In this document: positions 24,424-33,000 of the stretch, in pieces | How the letters are laid out: every line of letters begins with the position of its first letter | Numbering within the stretch: position 1 is the stretch's first letter | Assembly: GCA_021736575.1 (NCBI GenBank) | Contig: JAIPFP010000043.1 | Coordinates: 1-33,069, forward strand | DNA length: 33,069 bases | Source of the DNA: Pirellula sp. | GTDB lineage: Bacteria; Planctomycetota; Planctomycetia; Pirellulales; Pirellulaceae | Direction of reading: 5' to 3' | Notes under the pieces: generated by a model | The model's input: only the letters and a program-made list of their open reading frames with translations | Databases searched by the model: none | What the model was told of the DNA's origin: nothing | Translations under genes and position numbers: made by a program

Positions 24424-27400
24424 TGTCCTTCACCCGGATTCGGCATCTTTGCGTCGGCACGACCTAGTTCCGGGAGATTCAATCGCTGTGCGAGCGCTTT
24501 CAGCGCTGACTGAGCCCCACGACTCCACTTGATGTCAAAATCAAGTTTATCGCTGACGTTTTTCCCAAAATCACGAATCAAAGATTTAGCAAAGTCCTTC
24601 AACTCGTCGCGTTCGGAAAAACAGCGAGAGGGCACTTCGCCTGAGTAGTTCTGCCAGAAATCAAGGAACGCATTTCGACTGACAACGTCCCCTATGTTGC
24701 TGTGGATATGCTCGATGGGGATCACGACCGAGACAAAACTTTTTTCTTCCTTACCTACGAGTTCGTCGAAGAGACATTTCAGTTCAAAAATGCAGTCTGG
24801 TGATCGCCAATATTTGTCGCTGTGTACAACGATCACGTGAGGATGCAACGCACCATTTTTCATGAAGTTGCGAAGACTATCGCCGAAGTTGACTACGTTT
24901 TTATCGCGAACCAGGCGAACCGACTTTCGTTTGTCGCCGTGCTCTAAGGTTACGGAATGTGACGTGAGATAACGCTCGATTTCGTCGACCGGTTCTTCAT
25001 AGCCAACCGGTATTCCCGAGTCACCGTCATGTTTCGGAGGGTTCCACGCATAGGAAACGAACACCTCAATGTGATCGAGTGGCTTGCCGAGCGCATTTTG
25101 TATACTTCGCTCTTCTTTGGATGTACTCGAATTGGTTTCGCCGAGGAACGACTTTACTAACGCTCGCGCTGAATCAAGTTGCTTCTGGGGTTCATGGCCC
25201 GAGACATGAATGGTAACCGTTCCGCTTAGGCCAGTCTCGTCGATATCGCACTCGATAAGTACAAGCGTTCCATTGTCGAACTCAGTCATTATGCCGTCAA
25301 TGGCGTAAGTCGCGTCCTTGCCAAACTCGCGACCTGCGTGGACAAGCAGATTCTGCCAGTTCTGCTTGTGCATCTTGGGGAAATGCAACTGCAATTCGTT
25401 TGGCACGAAGTTCCTTCGGCGATGATCGAACTCGCGAATCAATCGGATCTCTTTAGAAGTCGGAAGGTGCTCGAAGCTGACAAATAGGTCTTGTTCACGC
25501 CAAGATTCTTTCGCTGTGCGAAGTTGGAAGCAAAGTCCGCACTGTTGCATGTAAGACAGCAGAAGCTTTTGCTCTTCAGAGCCAAAGCCAAGTTGATTCC
25601 ATGCTAGATTTCCGAGATCTTCAAGCGTAAAGCGACCATCTTCTTTCGCCAGCCATCGGTACGTTGTGCTGTCGCGTCGTCGATCTAAGATCGTATAGAG
25701 TCCGTCCAAGGCCCATTTCTGCCCCACGATGACCCGTCCTTCAAAGAGATCCTTATCCCAATAAATCCAACCGCTATTCGTTAGGAAATTCAATGTTCGA
25801 CGCAACCGATCGTCATCCAATACAAAGGTTCCAGACTCAACTGCCTCCTTTAGCTTGATGAACTTTAGCCCATCGCTATGAATCGCTCGCTCAATAGCCT
25901 CAGACAACGAACTATGAAAACGCTCTAACTCAAGTTGATTGTGTGAATCGGCGAAGACCGCGTCGGTCGTAAGTCGCTTCACCCATTGTTCCACCATTCC
26001 TTGCGCAATTTCCCAGTATGACGGTACAGCCGTGCCTTGAGTGACAACAACATCTCCCACTTCGTCTTGCAACCATTCCTCAAGGCTCTCATCCCCGCGA
26101 AGCTGACCTGTCTTCTGAAGGGAATCGATGTAAAAGCATTTGACTTCGTCCTTGAGCGTTTCAGGAACTTGTTCGCGCCAGCGCGATTCTAGCTCGGGAG
26201 TCGATCGCGAATGGCGAGCACAGACGATGGCGACTCTCGGCTTGTGTGGACAAGCCATGTGGATGTACTCAAGCCAGTACCGGAGCGGGCGAAGCTCGTC
26301 TTCATATCCACACTCAGTGTGAATCGTTGTTTGTCCATCCTGTTCCGGATTCCAAACAACAATAAAGACTGCTCCTTTGCTCATGAACAATCGATGGGTG
26401 CTATGATAGATTTCTTGACCGCCGAAGTCCCAAACGTGAGTTTGAACGTCTTCCATACTTCCATCGAGGTTGGCCTTAAACTCGAAGTCCCAAAACTGGA
26501 TACCATGCGTGCTCCCCAGTTTTTGGGCTAGGGCTGGATCGCGTCCGGTTAAGGCCAACGACAAACAGGTCTTGCCAGCATCACCGTTCCCGAGAACTAA
26601 GATTTTGCTGCGTTTGACCTCGCCATCGCCGGTTAGTTCCCGATCGGCGAAATAGGCTGCAGTGCTTTGGGCAACGTTGTCCGTGGCCGATTTCCCGTGT
26701 TCGGAAGCTGGAGGAACCAACAGGCCGCTGCCATGCAGAAACAGCGTTCGTGGCTTGCCGCGTTCACTTGGCAACTGACGCAATGCCCGCATTCCCCCCA
26801 AGTCGATATAGTCCATCGCGGAAAGGAAGTTGTTAAGTTTGGAAATTCTTTCCGCTCCACGTAATTCCAGGCGACGCAACCAGGATGGCCAATTCGGTAA
26901 AGCAAGTAGGCCAGAGCAACCATTGAAGCGAGCGTCGACCAACTCTTGTGGCCATGCAGACACCCGCTTCAGTTGCGGGCATTCGCTGGCATCCACAACG
27001 CGAAGGCTTGAATTCTGGCCAAGAACATCATTGATCCAAGATGAATCGAGCGCCTTGCAGTTCTGGATACTCAGTTCTTGCAAGTTGTCGAAATGGACTC
27101 GCTTTGGCGACGGAAGTTGAATGCATTTATCTAGGACAAGGGCCTCAATCGTGGAGGGCAAATCGAACTGCGTATTGATGTTCTCGCAGCTTCGCACATC
27201 CATGCATTCGAGTTTCGGCGGCAGTGGTGGCAAATGGGTTAGGCTCTCAATTTGCCAAAGATGTAGGTGAGACAAATTTGGATATAGGTTGGCCAAGTCG
27301 TCTGGAATGAGCGTTGAGATCAACTTGGGTTTGCCGTCCTCACTTTCTAAAGTCCCGATGACAATCTTGGTGACTTGCTCATTGGCATTCCAGTCGATGG

Positions 27401-27491
27401 GACGTTTCGAATCGGGAGCGTCGGCGTCGAACCAATGCAATCCATCTCCGGAAAAAAGAGCGATCTCAGTTTCGGGGCAAATCGTTTTCAT
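24420..27491 (-). CDS. LRR-Roc-COR GTPase with C-terminal TIR domain (ROCO protein)
   Basis: The 1023-residue protein has leucine-rich repeats at about 65-255 (LSHLHLWQIESLTHLPPLPP, LQELSIQNCKALDSSW, LRRLELRGAERISKL). A Roc GTPase at about 295-460 has P-loop GNGDAGKT (301-308) and DFGGQE (355-360). The COR region spans about 490-770 (SGWIYWDKDLFEGRVIVGQK). The TIR domain runs from about 808 (IEVFVSYAW) with VIVVHSDKYWRSPDCIFELK; Glu 903 sits where TIR NADases place their catalytic glutamate. ROCO proteins switch on nucleotide state, and bacterial TIRs often deplete NAD+ or make signal nucleotides in defence. There is no membrane segment, so it is cytoplasmic. It lies between two FGE-fold genes on the same strand and overlaps the downstream one. 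NAD cleavage is inferred. Confidence 0.92.
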   Translation of the reverse strand: MKTICPETEIALFSGDGLHWFDADAPDSKRPIDWNANEQVTKIVIGTLESEDGKPKLISTLIPDDLANLYPNLSHLHLWQIESLTHLPPLPPKLECMDVRSCENINTQFDLPSTIEALVLDKCIQLPSPKRVHFDNLQELSIQNCKALDSSWINDVLGQNSSLRVVDASECPQLKRVSAWPQELVDARFNGCSGLLALPNWPSWLRRLELRGAERISKLNNFLSAMDYIDLGGMRALRQLPSERGKPRTLFLHGSGLLVPPASEHGKSATDNVAQSTAAYFADRELTGDGEVKRSKILVLGNGDAGKTCLSLALTGRDPALAQKLGSTHGIQFWDFEFKANLDGSMEDVQTHVWDFGGQEIYHSTHRLFMSKGAVFIVVWNPEQDGQTTIHTECGYEDELRPLRYWLEYIHMACPHKPRVAIVCARHSRSTPELESRWREQVPETLKDEVKCFYIDSLQKTGQLRGDESLEEWLQDEVGDVVVTQGTAVPSYWEIAQGMVEQWVKRLTTDAVFADSHNQLELERFHSSLSEAIERAIHSDGLKFIKLKEAVESGTFVLDDDRLRRTLNFLTNSGWIYWDKDLFEGRVIVGQKWALDGLYTILDRRRDSTTYRWLAKEDGRFTLEDLGNLAWNQLGFGSEEQKLLLSYMQQCGLCFQLRTAKESWREQDLFVSFEHLPTSKEIRLIREFDHRRRNFVPNELQLHFPKMHKQNWQNLLVHAGREFGKDATYAIDGIMTEFDNGTLVLIECDIDETGLSGTVTIHVSGHEPQKQLDSARALVKSFLGETNSSTSKEERSIQNALGKPLDHIEVFVSYAWNPPKHDGDSGIPVGYEEPVDEIERYLTSHSVTLEHGDKRKSVRLVRDKNVVNFGDSLRNFMKNGALHPHVIVVHSDKYWRSPDCIFELKCLFDELVGKEEKSFVSVVIPIEHIHSNIGDVVSRNAFLDFWQNYSGEVPSRCFSERDELKDFAKSLIRDFGKNVSDKLDFDIKWSRGAQSALKALAQRLNLPELGRADAKMPNPGEGQ

Positions 27492-27506
27492 GATCGTTGG
27501 TTTCCA

Positions 27507-27534
27507 AGTGTAGAACAGTTGTCCTCAACTGTTC
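27507..27534. repeat. Single REP-like hairpin
   Basis: AGTGTAGAACAGTTGTCCTC followed by AACTGTTC is one half of the 81-bp paired element found at 19362 and 23091. It lies 16 bp upstream of the ROCO-TIR start codon, inside its leader. Confidence 0.8.
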
Positions 27535-27576
27535 ATGGCGTTGTAGTTATCGTGCTCTCTGTCGCGACTGTTTTTA

Positions 27577-27653
27577 ATCTCTGCGTTCTCTGCGTTCTCT
27601 GCGTTTCCAAATCGAAATGATTAAAACGCAGAGATGCGGAGAGCGCCGAGAGT
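27577..27653. repeat. Inverted repeat of CTCTGCG type
   Basis: CTCTGCGTT repeated about three times (TTCTCTGCG units) on the left faces AAAACGCAGAGATGCGGAGA on the right, giving imperfect arms of about 28 bp. It could form a hairpin between the FGE-fold gene and the ROCO-TIR gene and act as terminator or attenuator. Confidence 0.65.
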
Positions 27654-27687
27654 AGACGGCAATTGTCTGTTGAAGTTCAGTCATCTT

Positions 27688-28578
27688 TCACCGAGGCGTA
27701 AATCTTGACTCTTCAAAATCGTCTAAAAAATCGCTCGCTGCGCGATCTCGCTCCGGCGTGGCTGCCTCGTCCCTCGTTGCCATGCCTGCGCTCGCCTGCT
27801 CCGCTCGTTCTGCCTGACCTGGGCACGGACCGAGGAACAGACAGACTCGGAAGCCCAGGTCCCCGAAACGGCCGTCGGGCCTCCTCCTGTAGCGAAACGC
27901 AGAGCGGCAGAACCAGGGCGAGTCGACCCAGCAGCCGCCACGGATGACGCGGTAAGCGTTATTGGCACCATCAACAAATGGATCACAAATGTTGTTCACC
28001 CGTTTTCTGTACGCATGCTCGTCGAACGCGTCGGCGCACCATTCGTAGACGTTGCCGTGCATGTCGTACAAACCGAAATCATTTCCCTGCAACTGGCCGA
28101 CGAGCTGCGTTTTTGATTCCGAATTTCCGCCATACCAGCCGGCCTCCGCTAGCGCCGATTCGCCGTCACCAGTGTAGTATTCCGTATCCGTGCCTGCGCG
28201 GCACGCGTATTCCCACTGTGCCTCCGTCGGCAAGCCAACTTTGTATCTCTCTGGCAATTGAATGCCGCAAACTATATTCAGCCAAGAACAATATTGAGTC
28301 GCGTCATGCCAATCCAAGTTCTCTGCAGGGTGAAGCGGATTGTTGGGAAAGCCGTTCTCATGTTCTGGCCTCCACTGGGCAAACTGTTGTTGAGTTACCG
28401 GAAAGGTCCCAAGATAAAACGGTCGCGTGATTCGAACCGGGTGCCGTGGTTCTTCGCGGTGAGAGTCGCCTCTGGATCCCATGCGAAAACTGCCCGCGGG
28501 AATCAACTGAAACGTCATCTCAATGCCGTTGCCTAGGTCAAGTTTGAAAGCTGGTTCCGTTTGCAGGTAGCTGGGCAT
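27688..28578 (-). CDS. FGE-sulfatase (SUMF1)-fold protein with DGR-like variable C terminus, copy 2
   Basis: The 296-residue protein has no signal peptide. The fold begins FQLIPAGSFRMGSRGDSH (about 23) and contains PVTQQQFAQW, AENLDWHDATQYCSWLN, VGLPTEAQWEYACRAG, NDFGLYDMHGNVYEWC and RVIRGGCWVDSPWFCRSAFR before GFRVCLF. As in copy 1, the position of the first catalytic cysteine is not cysteine (GGCWVDSPWFC), so sulfatase maturation is unlikely. Residues about 206-244 are the variable region. The tail after the fold is nearly identical to copy 1 but continues DFLDDFEESRFTPR because a T tract is shorter. It lies 196 bp upstream of the ROCO-TIR gene on the same strand. Confidence 0.9.
   Translation of the reverse strand: MPSYLQTEPAFKLDLGNGIEMTFQLIPAGSFRMGSRGDSHREEPRHPVRITRPFYLGTFPVTQQQFAQWRPEHENGFPNNPLHPAENLDWHDATQYCSWLNIVCGIQLPERYKVGLPTEAQWEYACRAGTDTEYYTGDGESALAEAGWYGGNSESKTQLVGQLQGNDFGLYDMHGNVYEWCADAFDEHAYRKRVNNICDPFVDGANNAYRVIRGGCWVDSPWFCRSAFRYRRRPDGRFGDLGFRVCLFLGPCPGQAERAEQASAGMATRDEAATPERDRAASDFLDDFEESRFTPR
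27847..27962 (-). other. Candidate DGR variable region, copy 2
   Basis: This is the partner of 23620-23735, with a constant offset of 4227 bp and no gaps. Codons at varied sites are mostly of the A-containing type (AAT AAC, TAC, AGG AGG, GAC). That suggests this copy is closer to the template than copy 1, where the same sites read ATT TAC, TTC, GGG TGG, GGC. Confidence 0.8.
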
Positions 28579-28680
28579 TGAGTCTTTTTCGATGGCAGTT
28601 CTGTCGTATGATGATGTCGACTAACCGACACGCATGGGTTGGGAATACGGTCCCGCAGTGTGGTGGCACGAATCGCCACT

Positions 28681-28722
28681 GTGTTCGGGCTGACGCGGCC
28701 AGTGTTCGGGCTGACGCGGCCA
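28681..28722. repeat. 21-bp direct repeat, two copies
   Basis: GTGTTCGGGCTGACGCGGCC plus A occurs at 28681-28701 and 28702-28722. It lies upstream of copy 2 of the FGE-fold gene; no function is visible. Confidence 0.85.
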
Positions 28723-28782
28723 GTTGCACATTGTACCTTGAAAAAAGGCACACGACCTGTGAATGCAGATCAAGCCCCCATA

Positions 28783-28908
28783 GCCACGAAGTGGCGAAAG
28801 GTTATAGTCATGGGCGTAAGCCCATGGAACATCGAGAACACAACGCGAAGAGTCCCGAAGGGACGAAAGGAATTCGGGCATTCACTTCCCCTTTCGGCCC
28901 TTCGGGGC
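28783..28908. repeat. String of four short-loop hairpins
   Basis: The hairpins are GCCAC-GAA-GTGGC (28783-28795), CATGGGC-GTAA-GCCCATG (28809-28826), GTCCC-GAA-GGGAC (28852-28864) and GCCC-TTCG-GGGC (28897-28908). GTAA (GNRA class) and TTCG are very stable RNA tetraloops. The string leads directly into the 90-bp array and is probably part of the same repeat locus. Confidence 0.7.
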
Positions 28909-28949
28909 TCCCCCGTTGTTCGTGCTACCGAATCCATGGGCTCGCGCGG

Positions 28950-29754
28950 GATAAACCCCAAGGGCATTCAAGGCGTGCCATCTGGCTTTATGCCAGTGGT
29001 AATTGACCTTCGCCCTAGCGTGAAGGTAACGATCCCCTGGGATAAACCCAAGGGCATTCAATGCATGCCATCTGGCTTTGCGCCAGTGGTAATTGACCTT
29101 CGCTCTAGCATGAAGGTAACGATCCCCTGGGATAAACCCAGGGGCATTCAATGCATGCCATCTGGCTTTACGCCAGTGGTAATTGACCTTCGCCCTAGCA
29201 TGAAGGTAACGAACCCCTGGGATAAACCCAAGGGCATTCAATGCATGCCATCTGGCTTTATGCCAGTGGTAATTGACCTTCGCCCTAGCATGAAGGTAAC
29301 CAACCCCTGGGATAAACCCAAGGGCATTCAATGCATGCCATCTGGCTTTATGCCAGTGGTAATTGACCTTCGCCCTAGCATGAAGGTAACCAACCCTTGG
29401 GATAAACCCAAGGGCATTCAATGCATGCCATCTGGCTTTATGCCAGTGGTAATTGACCTTCGCCCTAGCGTGAAGGTAACGATCCCCTGGGATAAACCCA
29501 AGGGCATTCAATGCATGCCATCTGGCTTTACGCCGGTGGTAATTGACCTTCGCCCTAGCATGGAGGTAACGATCCCTTGGGATAAACCCAAGGGCATTCA
29601 ATGCATGCCATCTTGCTTTACGCCAGTGGTAATTGACCTTCGCCCTAGCGTGAAGGTAACGATCCCCTGGGATAAACCCAAGGGCATTCAATGCATGCCA
29701 TCTGGCTTTATGCCAGTGGTAATTGACCTTCGCCCTAGCATGAAGGTAACGATC
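28950..29754. repeat. 90-bp tandem array, nine units
   Basis: The unit starts GATAAACCCAAGGGCATTCA and begins at 28950, 29041, 29131, 29221, 29311, 29401, 29491, 29581 and 29671; the first unit has one extra base. Each unit can form CCCTTGGG-ATAAA-CCCAAGGG across the junction, CTGGC-TTTAT-GCCAG, and ACCTTC...GAAGGT. Since 90 is a multiple of three, frames of 416 codons (forward) and 269 codons (reverse) remain open. There is no start context or domain to support either as a gene. Confidence 0.92.
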
Positions 29755-29773
29755 CGCCCAATTCTAAAATGGG

Positions 29774-29940
29774 ACTCCTCGCGGGAATGCCGGCAAAGGT
29801 GGTTGTCTACGCTTGATTCGAATGATCGGAATCGAAACAGAGAAACAGGACCTACGCAAGCAGGCCGTGCCGATTTATCTCAAACCTAGGGATAGGAAAT
29901 CGAGACCGAATACAAAAGTGTGGTGTCCCCAAGTTCCCCA
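29774..29940 (+). repeat. Dispersed ~170-bp repeat, copy C
   Basis: It begins ACTCCTCGCGGGAATGCCGG and ends GTGGTGTCCCCAAGTTCCCC, with the same orientation as copies A (22741) and B (23300). It is followed by two further CTTCCCCA words, then by the leader of the next gene. Together with A/B it brackets the FGE/ROCO-TIR cassette. Confidence 0.8.
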
Positions 29941-30016
29941 CTTCCCCAAGTTCCCCACTCTTCGAAATAAGATACAATCGATCGATGACGATTCCTCCCT
30001 CAACGATTTCCTCCCT

Positions 30017-33000
30017 ATGCAAATCAACGTCCTGCCTTATCGATTTTTCGTGTTAGGAGCCCTCGGGATTGGTTCCTTTCTGCAACCGACATGCAATGCT
30101 CAGCAAGCAGAGGACACCCGTTTCCTCGAGTTTGGTATCTTCGAGAAAACAGCGCCCCGTCCACCGATCGTTGCACCTGAGAAAACACAATTGCCATTGG
30201 AATTGAATCCTGGTGATCGCATCGCATTCATTGGAAACACGCTCTTCGAACGCATGCAACAGTTCGGCAGCTTCGAAACCATGTTGCATATGCGATACCC
30301 GAAACATCGCCTTTTGGTCCGAAACCTTGCATGGTCGGCCGATGCGATCAACATCCAGCCGCGACCGGAAAACTTTGCCGATATCGAGCAACATCTTTAT
30401 CGCGAGAAGATCGATGTTGTTTTTGCAGCTTATGGATTCAACGAGTCCTTTGATGGCATCGAGCAAGTGGATTCGTTTCGCGAACGGCTAGGGACTTTTC
30501 TAAACCGCATTCAGTCCCTCGCGTTCAACGGATGCAGTGCTCCGAAAATCGTTCTTCTCTCCCCCATAGCGAACGAAAACAAACCCAAGGTTCCCGCCGC
30601 AAATCTGAACAATGCTCGAATCGATGTCTTCGCCCAAGCCATGCGGGAGGTGGCCCAAAAAACAGGTGTGGGCTTCGTCGATCTCTTTTCGCCAACGCAC
30701 CAAGCTATGGCGAGCGTCGACGCAAACTATACCACCAACGGTTGTCACTTGAACGAACGCGGGGACGCGCTGTTTGCAAAATCCCTCTATCAACAAATTT
30801 TCCAATCCGAACCACCACTGCCGAACGAAAAATTGAGACAAGCAATCATCGATCGCGATCGACAATACGCTCGTCGCTATCGGCCTCTCAATACGTTTTA
30901 CTATACGGGTGACCGCAACAAACAATACGGCTATCTCGATTTCTTACCTGCCATGCGCAGCTTTGAACAAATGGTGGCGAATCGTGACGAACGCATTTGG
31001 GCTATCGCACGAGGAGAAACCGTACCGCAACGCATCGACGATTCGAATGTGCCACCCATGCCTCCTTCACTGCAATCTCGGGGGGTGAATGAATGGTTGA
31101 GTCCGCAGGACGAACAGAAAGCGTTTCAAGTCGACCCTCGCTTTGAAGTCAATCTCTTCGCTAGTGAGGAAGAGTTTCCCGAAATTGCGAATCCCATCCA
31201 AATGCGATTCGATGCAAAGGGACGTATGTGGGTAAGCACGTCCATCACGTATCCCCATATTTATCCAGGGAATGAACCGCAGGATCGCATCGTCATTCTT
31301 GAAGACACCAACCAAGATGGTCGGGCGGACAAATCCACGATCTTCGCTTCCAATCTGCATGTGCCTCTCTCGTTCGAACTCGGAGATGGTGGCGTGTACG
31401 TATCGGAGCAACCCGAACTCACGTGGCTGAAGGATAACGACGGCGATGACCGCATGGATGAGAAGACAACATTGCTAAGTGGTTTTGGTACCGAAGATTC
31501 ACACCATGCACTGCATGATTTCACATGGTCACCTGATGGAGATTTGATCATTCGCGAGTCGATCTTTCATCACTCGCAGATTGAAACGCCCTACGGCCCA
31601 GTGCGTCAACAGAATAGTGGATGGTTTCGGTATACGCCGCGAACGGATCGACTGATCTCCTTCGGTTCATACCCGAGCACCAATCCTTGGGGGGTTACGT
31701 TCGACGACTGGGGCAGACACGTTGCAAGCCATCCGATTTTTGCTGCTGCCTTCCATTCTCTCGATCCTCCGTACCCGGGACAGCACCCTTCCCCAAATGG
31801 TTTGCAAGCGTACTCGGGAACATGCGGCCATCAGTTTGTTGACTCGGATCACTTTCCGCTAGAGCTTCGCGGGACATTCATCAAAGCGCGATACAAACCG
31901 ACCAATCGCATCGAAATGCATCAATGGGTTCGCCAACCCTTTGGCTTCGAAGAGCAATACATGGGTGACTTGATATTTTCCACGAACTTAAGCTTCATTC
32001 CTGTCGATCTTCAGTTCGGACCGCGAGGCGATCTTTACATTTGTGACTGGTACAACCCTGTCAAAGGACATGCGCAATATTCACTGCGAGACACGCGACG
32101 AGACCGAAGCTCTGGTCGCATTTGGCGAGTAACCGCCAAAGACAGACCACTCGTAGAACCTCCCACCCTAGACGGCGCGACAATCCTGCAATTACTGGAA
32201 GTTCTAAAGCGTCCAGAATACGTGAACCGCTATCGAGCCAAACGAGAATTGGGAGACCATCCCTCGGATCAAGTCGTAGCCGAACTCAAAAAATGGATCG
32301 ACGCCTTGGATCGAAAAGATCCCCGTTTTCGGCATCATCAATTGGAAGCGATTTGGAGTTTGCGAACGGTAGGGCATTCCCATGCCGATCTGCTTCGGGA
32401 GTTGATCGGTTGCGAATCAGCCGACGCTCGCGGAGCGGCCGTTCAGCAATTGCGATATTGTTTTCAGGAAATGCCCGACGCACTCGAACTCCTTCAACGT
32501 TCGATTCACGACCTGGACAGCATGGTTCGAATGGAAGCAGCCATCACAGCCAGTTATATCGGAACCGAGGCTGCCCTCAGAATTTTATTGGAAGTGTTTC
32601 AGCATCCGATGGAGCAGCATTTGAGCTATGCGGTGTCATGTTCGCTCGGCTCTCACACGCTTCGTCCCATTTGGGAAGCTGACCCAAAGTACGGCGTCGA
32701 GCGGCTCTTGAAAAAGCTCAAAACATCGAATGCGATCGTTGAACCAAAAGCACAAAAAAAAGAAAAGGACTTTGACGAACGGCCCAATTTGAAGACGGTT
32801 CGCGTCAGTTGCGAGCCGGAACGTATGTTGTTTACGCTGAAAGAGTTCACGGCCGCACCGGGGCAACCCCTCAAGATTGTGTTTACGAACCCCGATGCAA
32901 CGGATCACAACTTGGTCATTGTCAAGCCGGGTGCACTCGCCGAAGTCGGAATCGCTGCCAACGAAATGGCCAAGGATCCGAAGAACGCGAACTCCGACTT

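Noticed and set aside
28950..29754. CRISPR array
   Set aside because: The units are contiguous and alike along their whole length with no unique spacers, and no cas gene is present. The same holds for the 81-bp arrays.
28639..29889. 416-codon forward frame and 269-codon reverse frame through the 90-bp array
   Set aside because: The period is a multiple of three, so any stop-free unit gives long frames on both strands. There is no ribosome binding site, signal or domain, and stem-preserving variation favours a hairpin element.
22609..30016. Complete DGR (reverse transcriptase and template repeat) inside the window
   Set aside because: No frame shows reverse transcriptase motifs, and the invariant core of the variable region (GCGAAACGCAGAGCGGCAG) is visible only in the two FGE-fold genes. 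The components, if any, lie outside.
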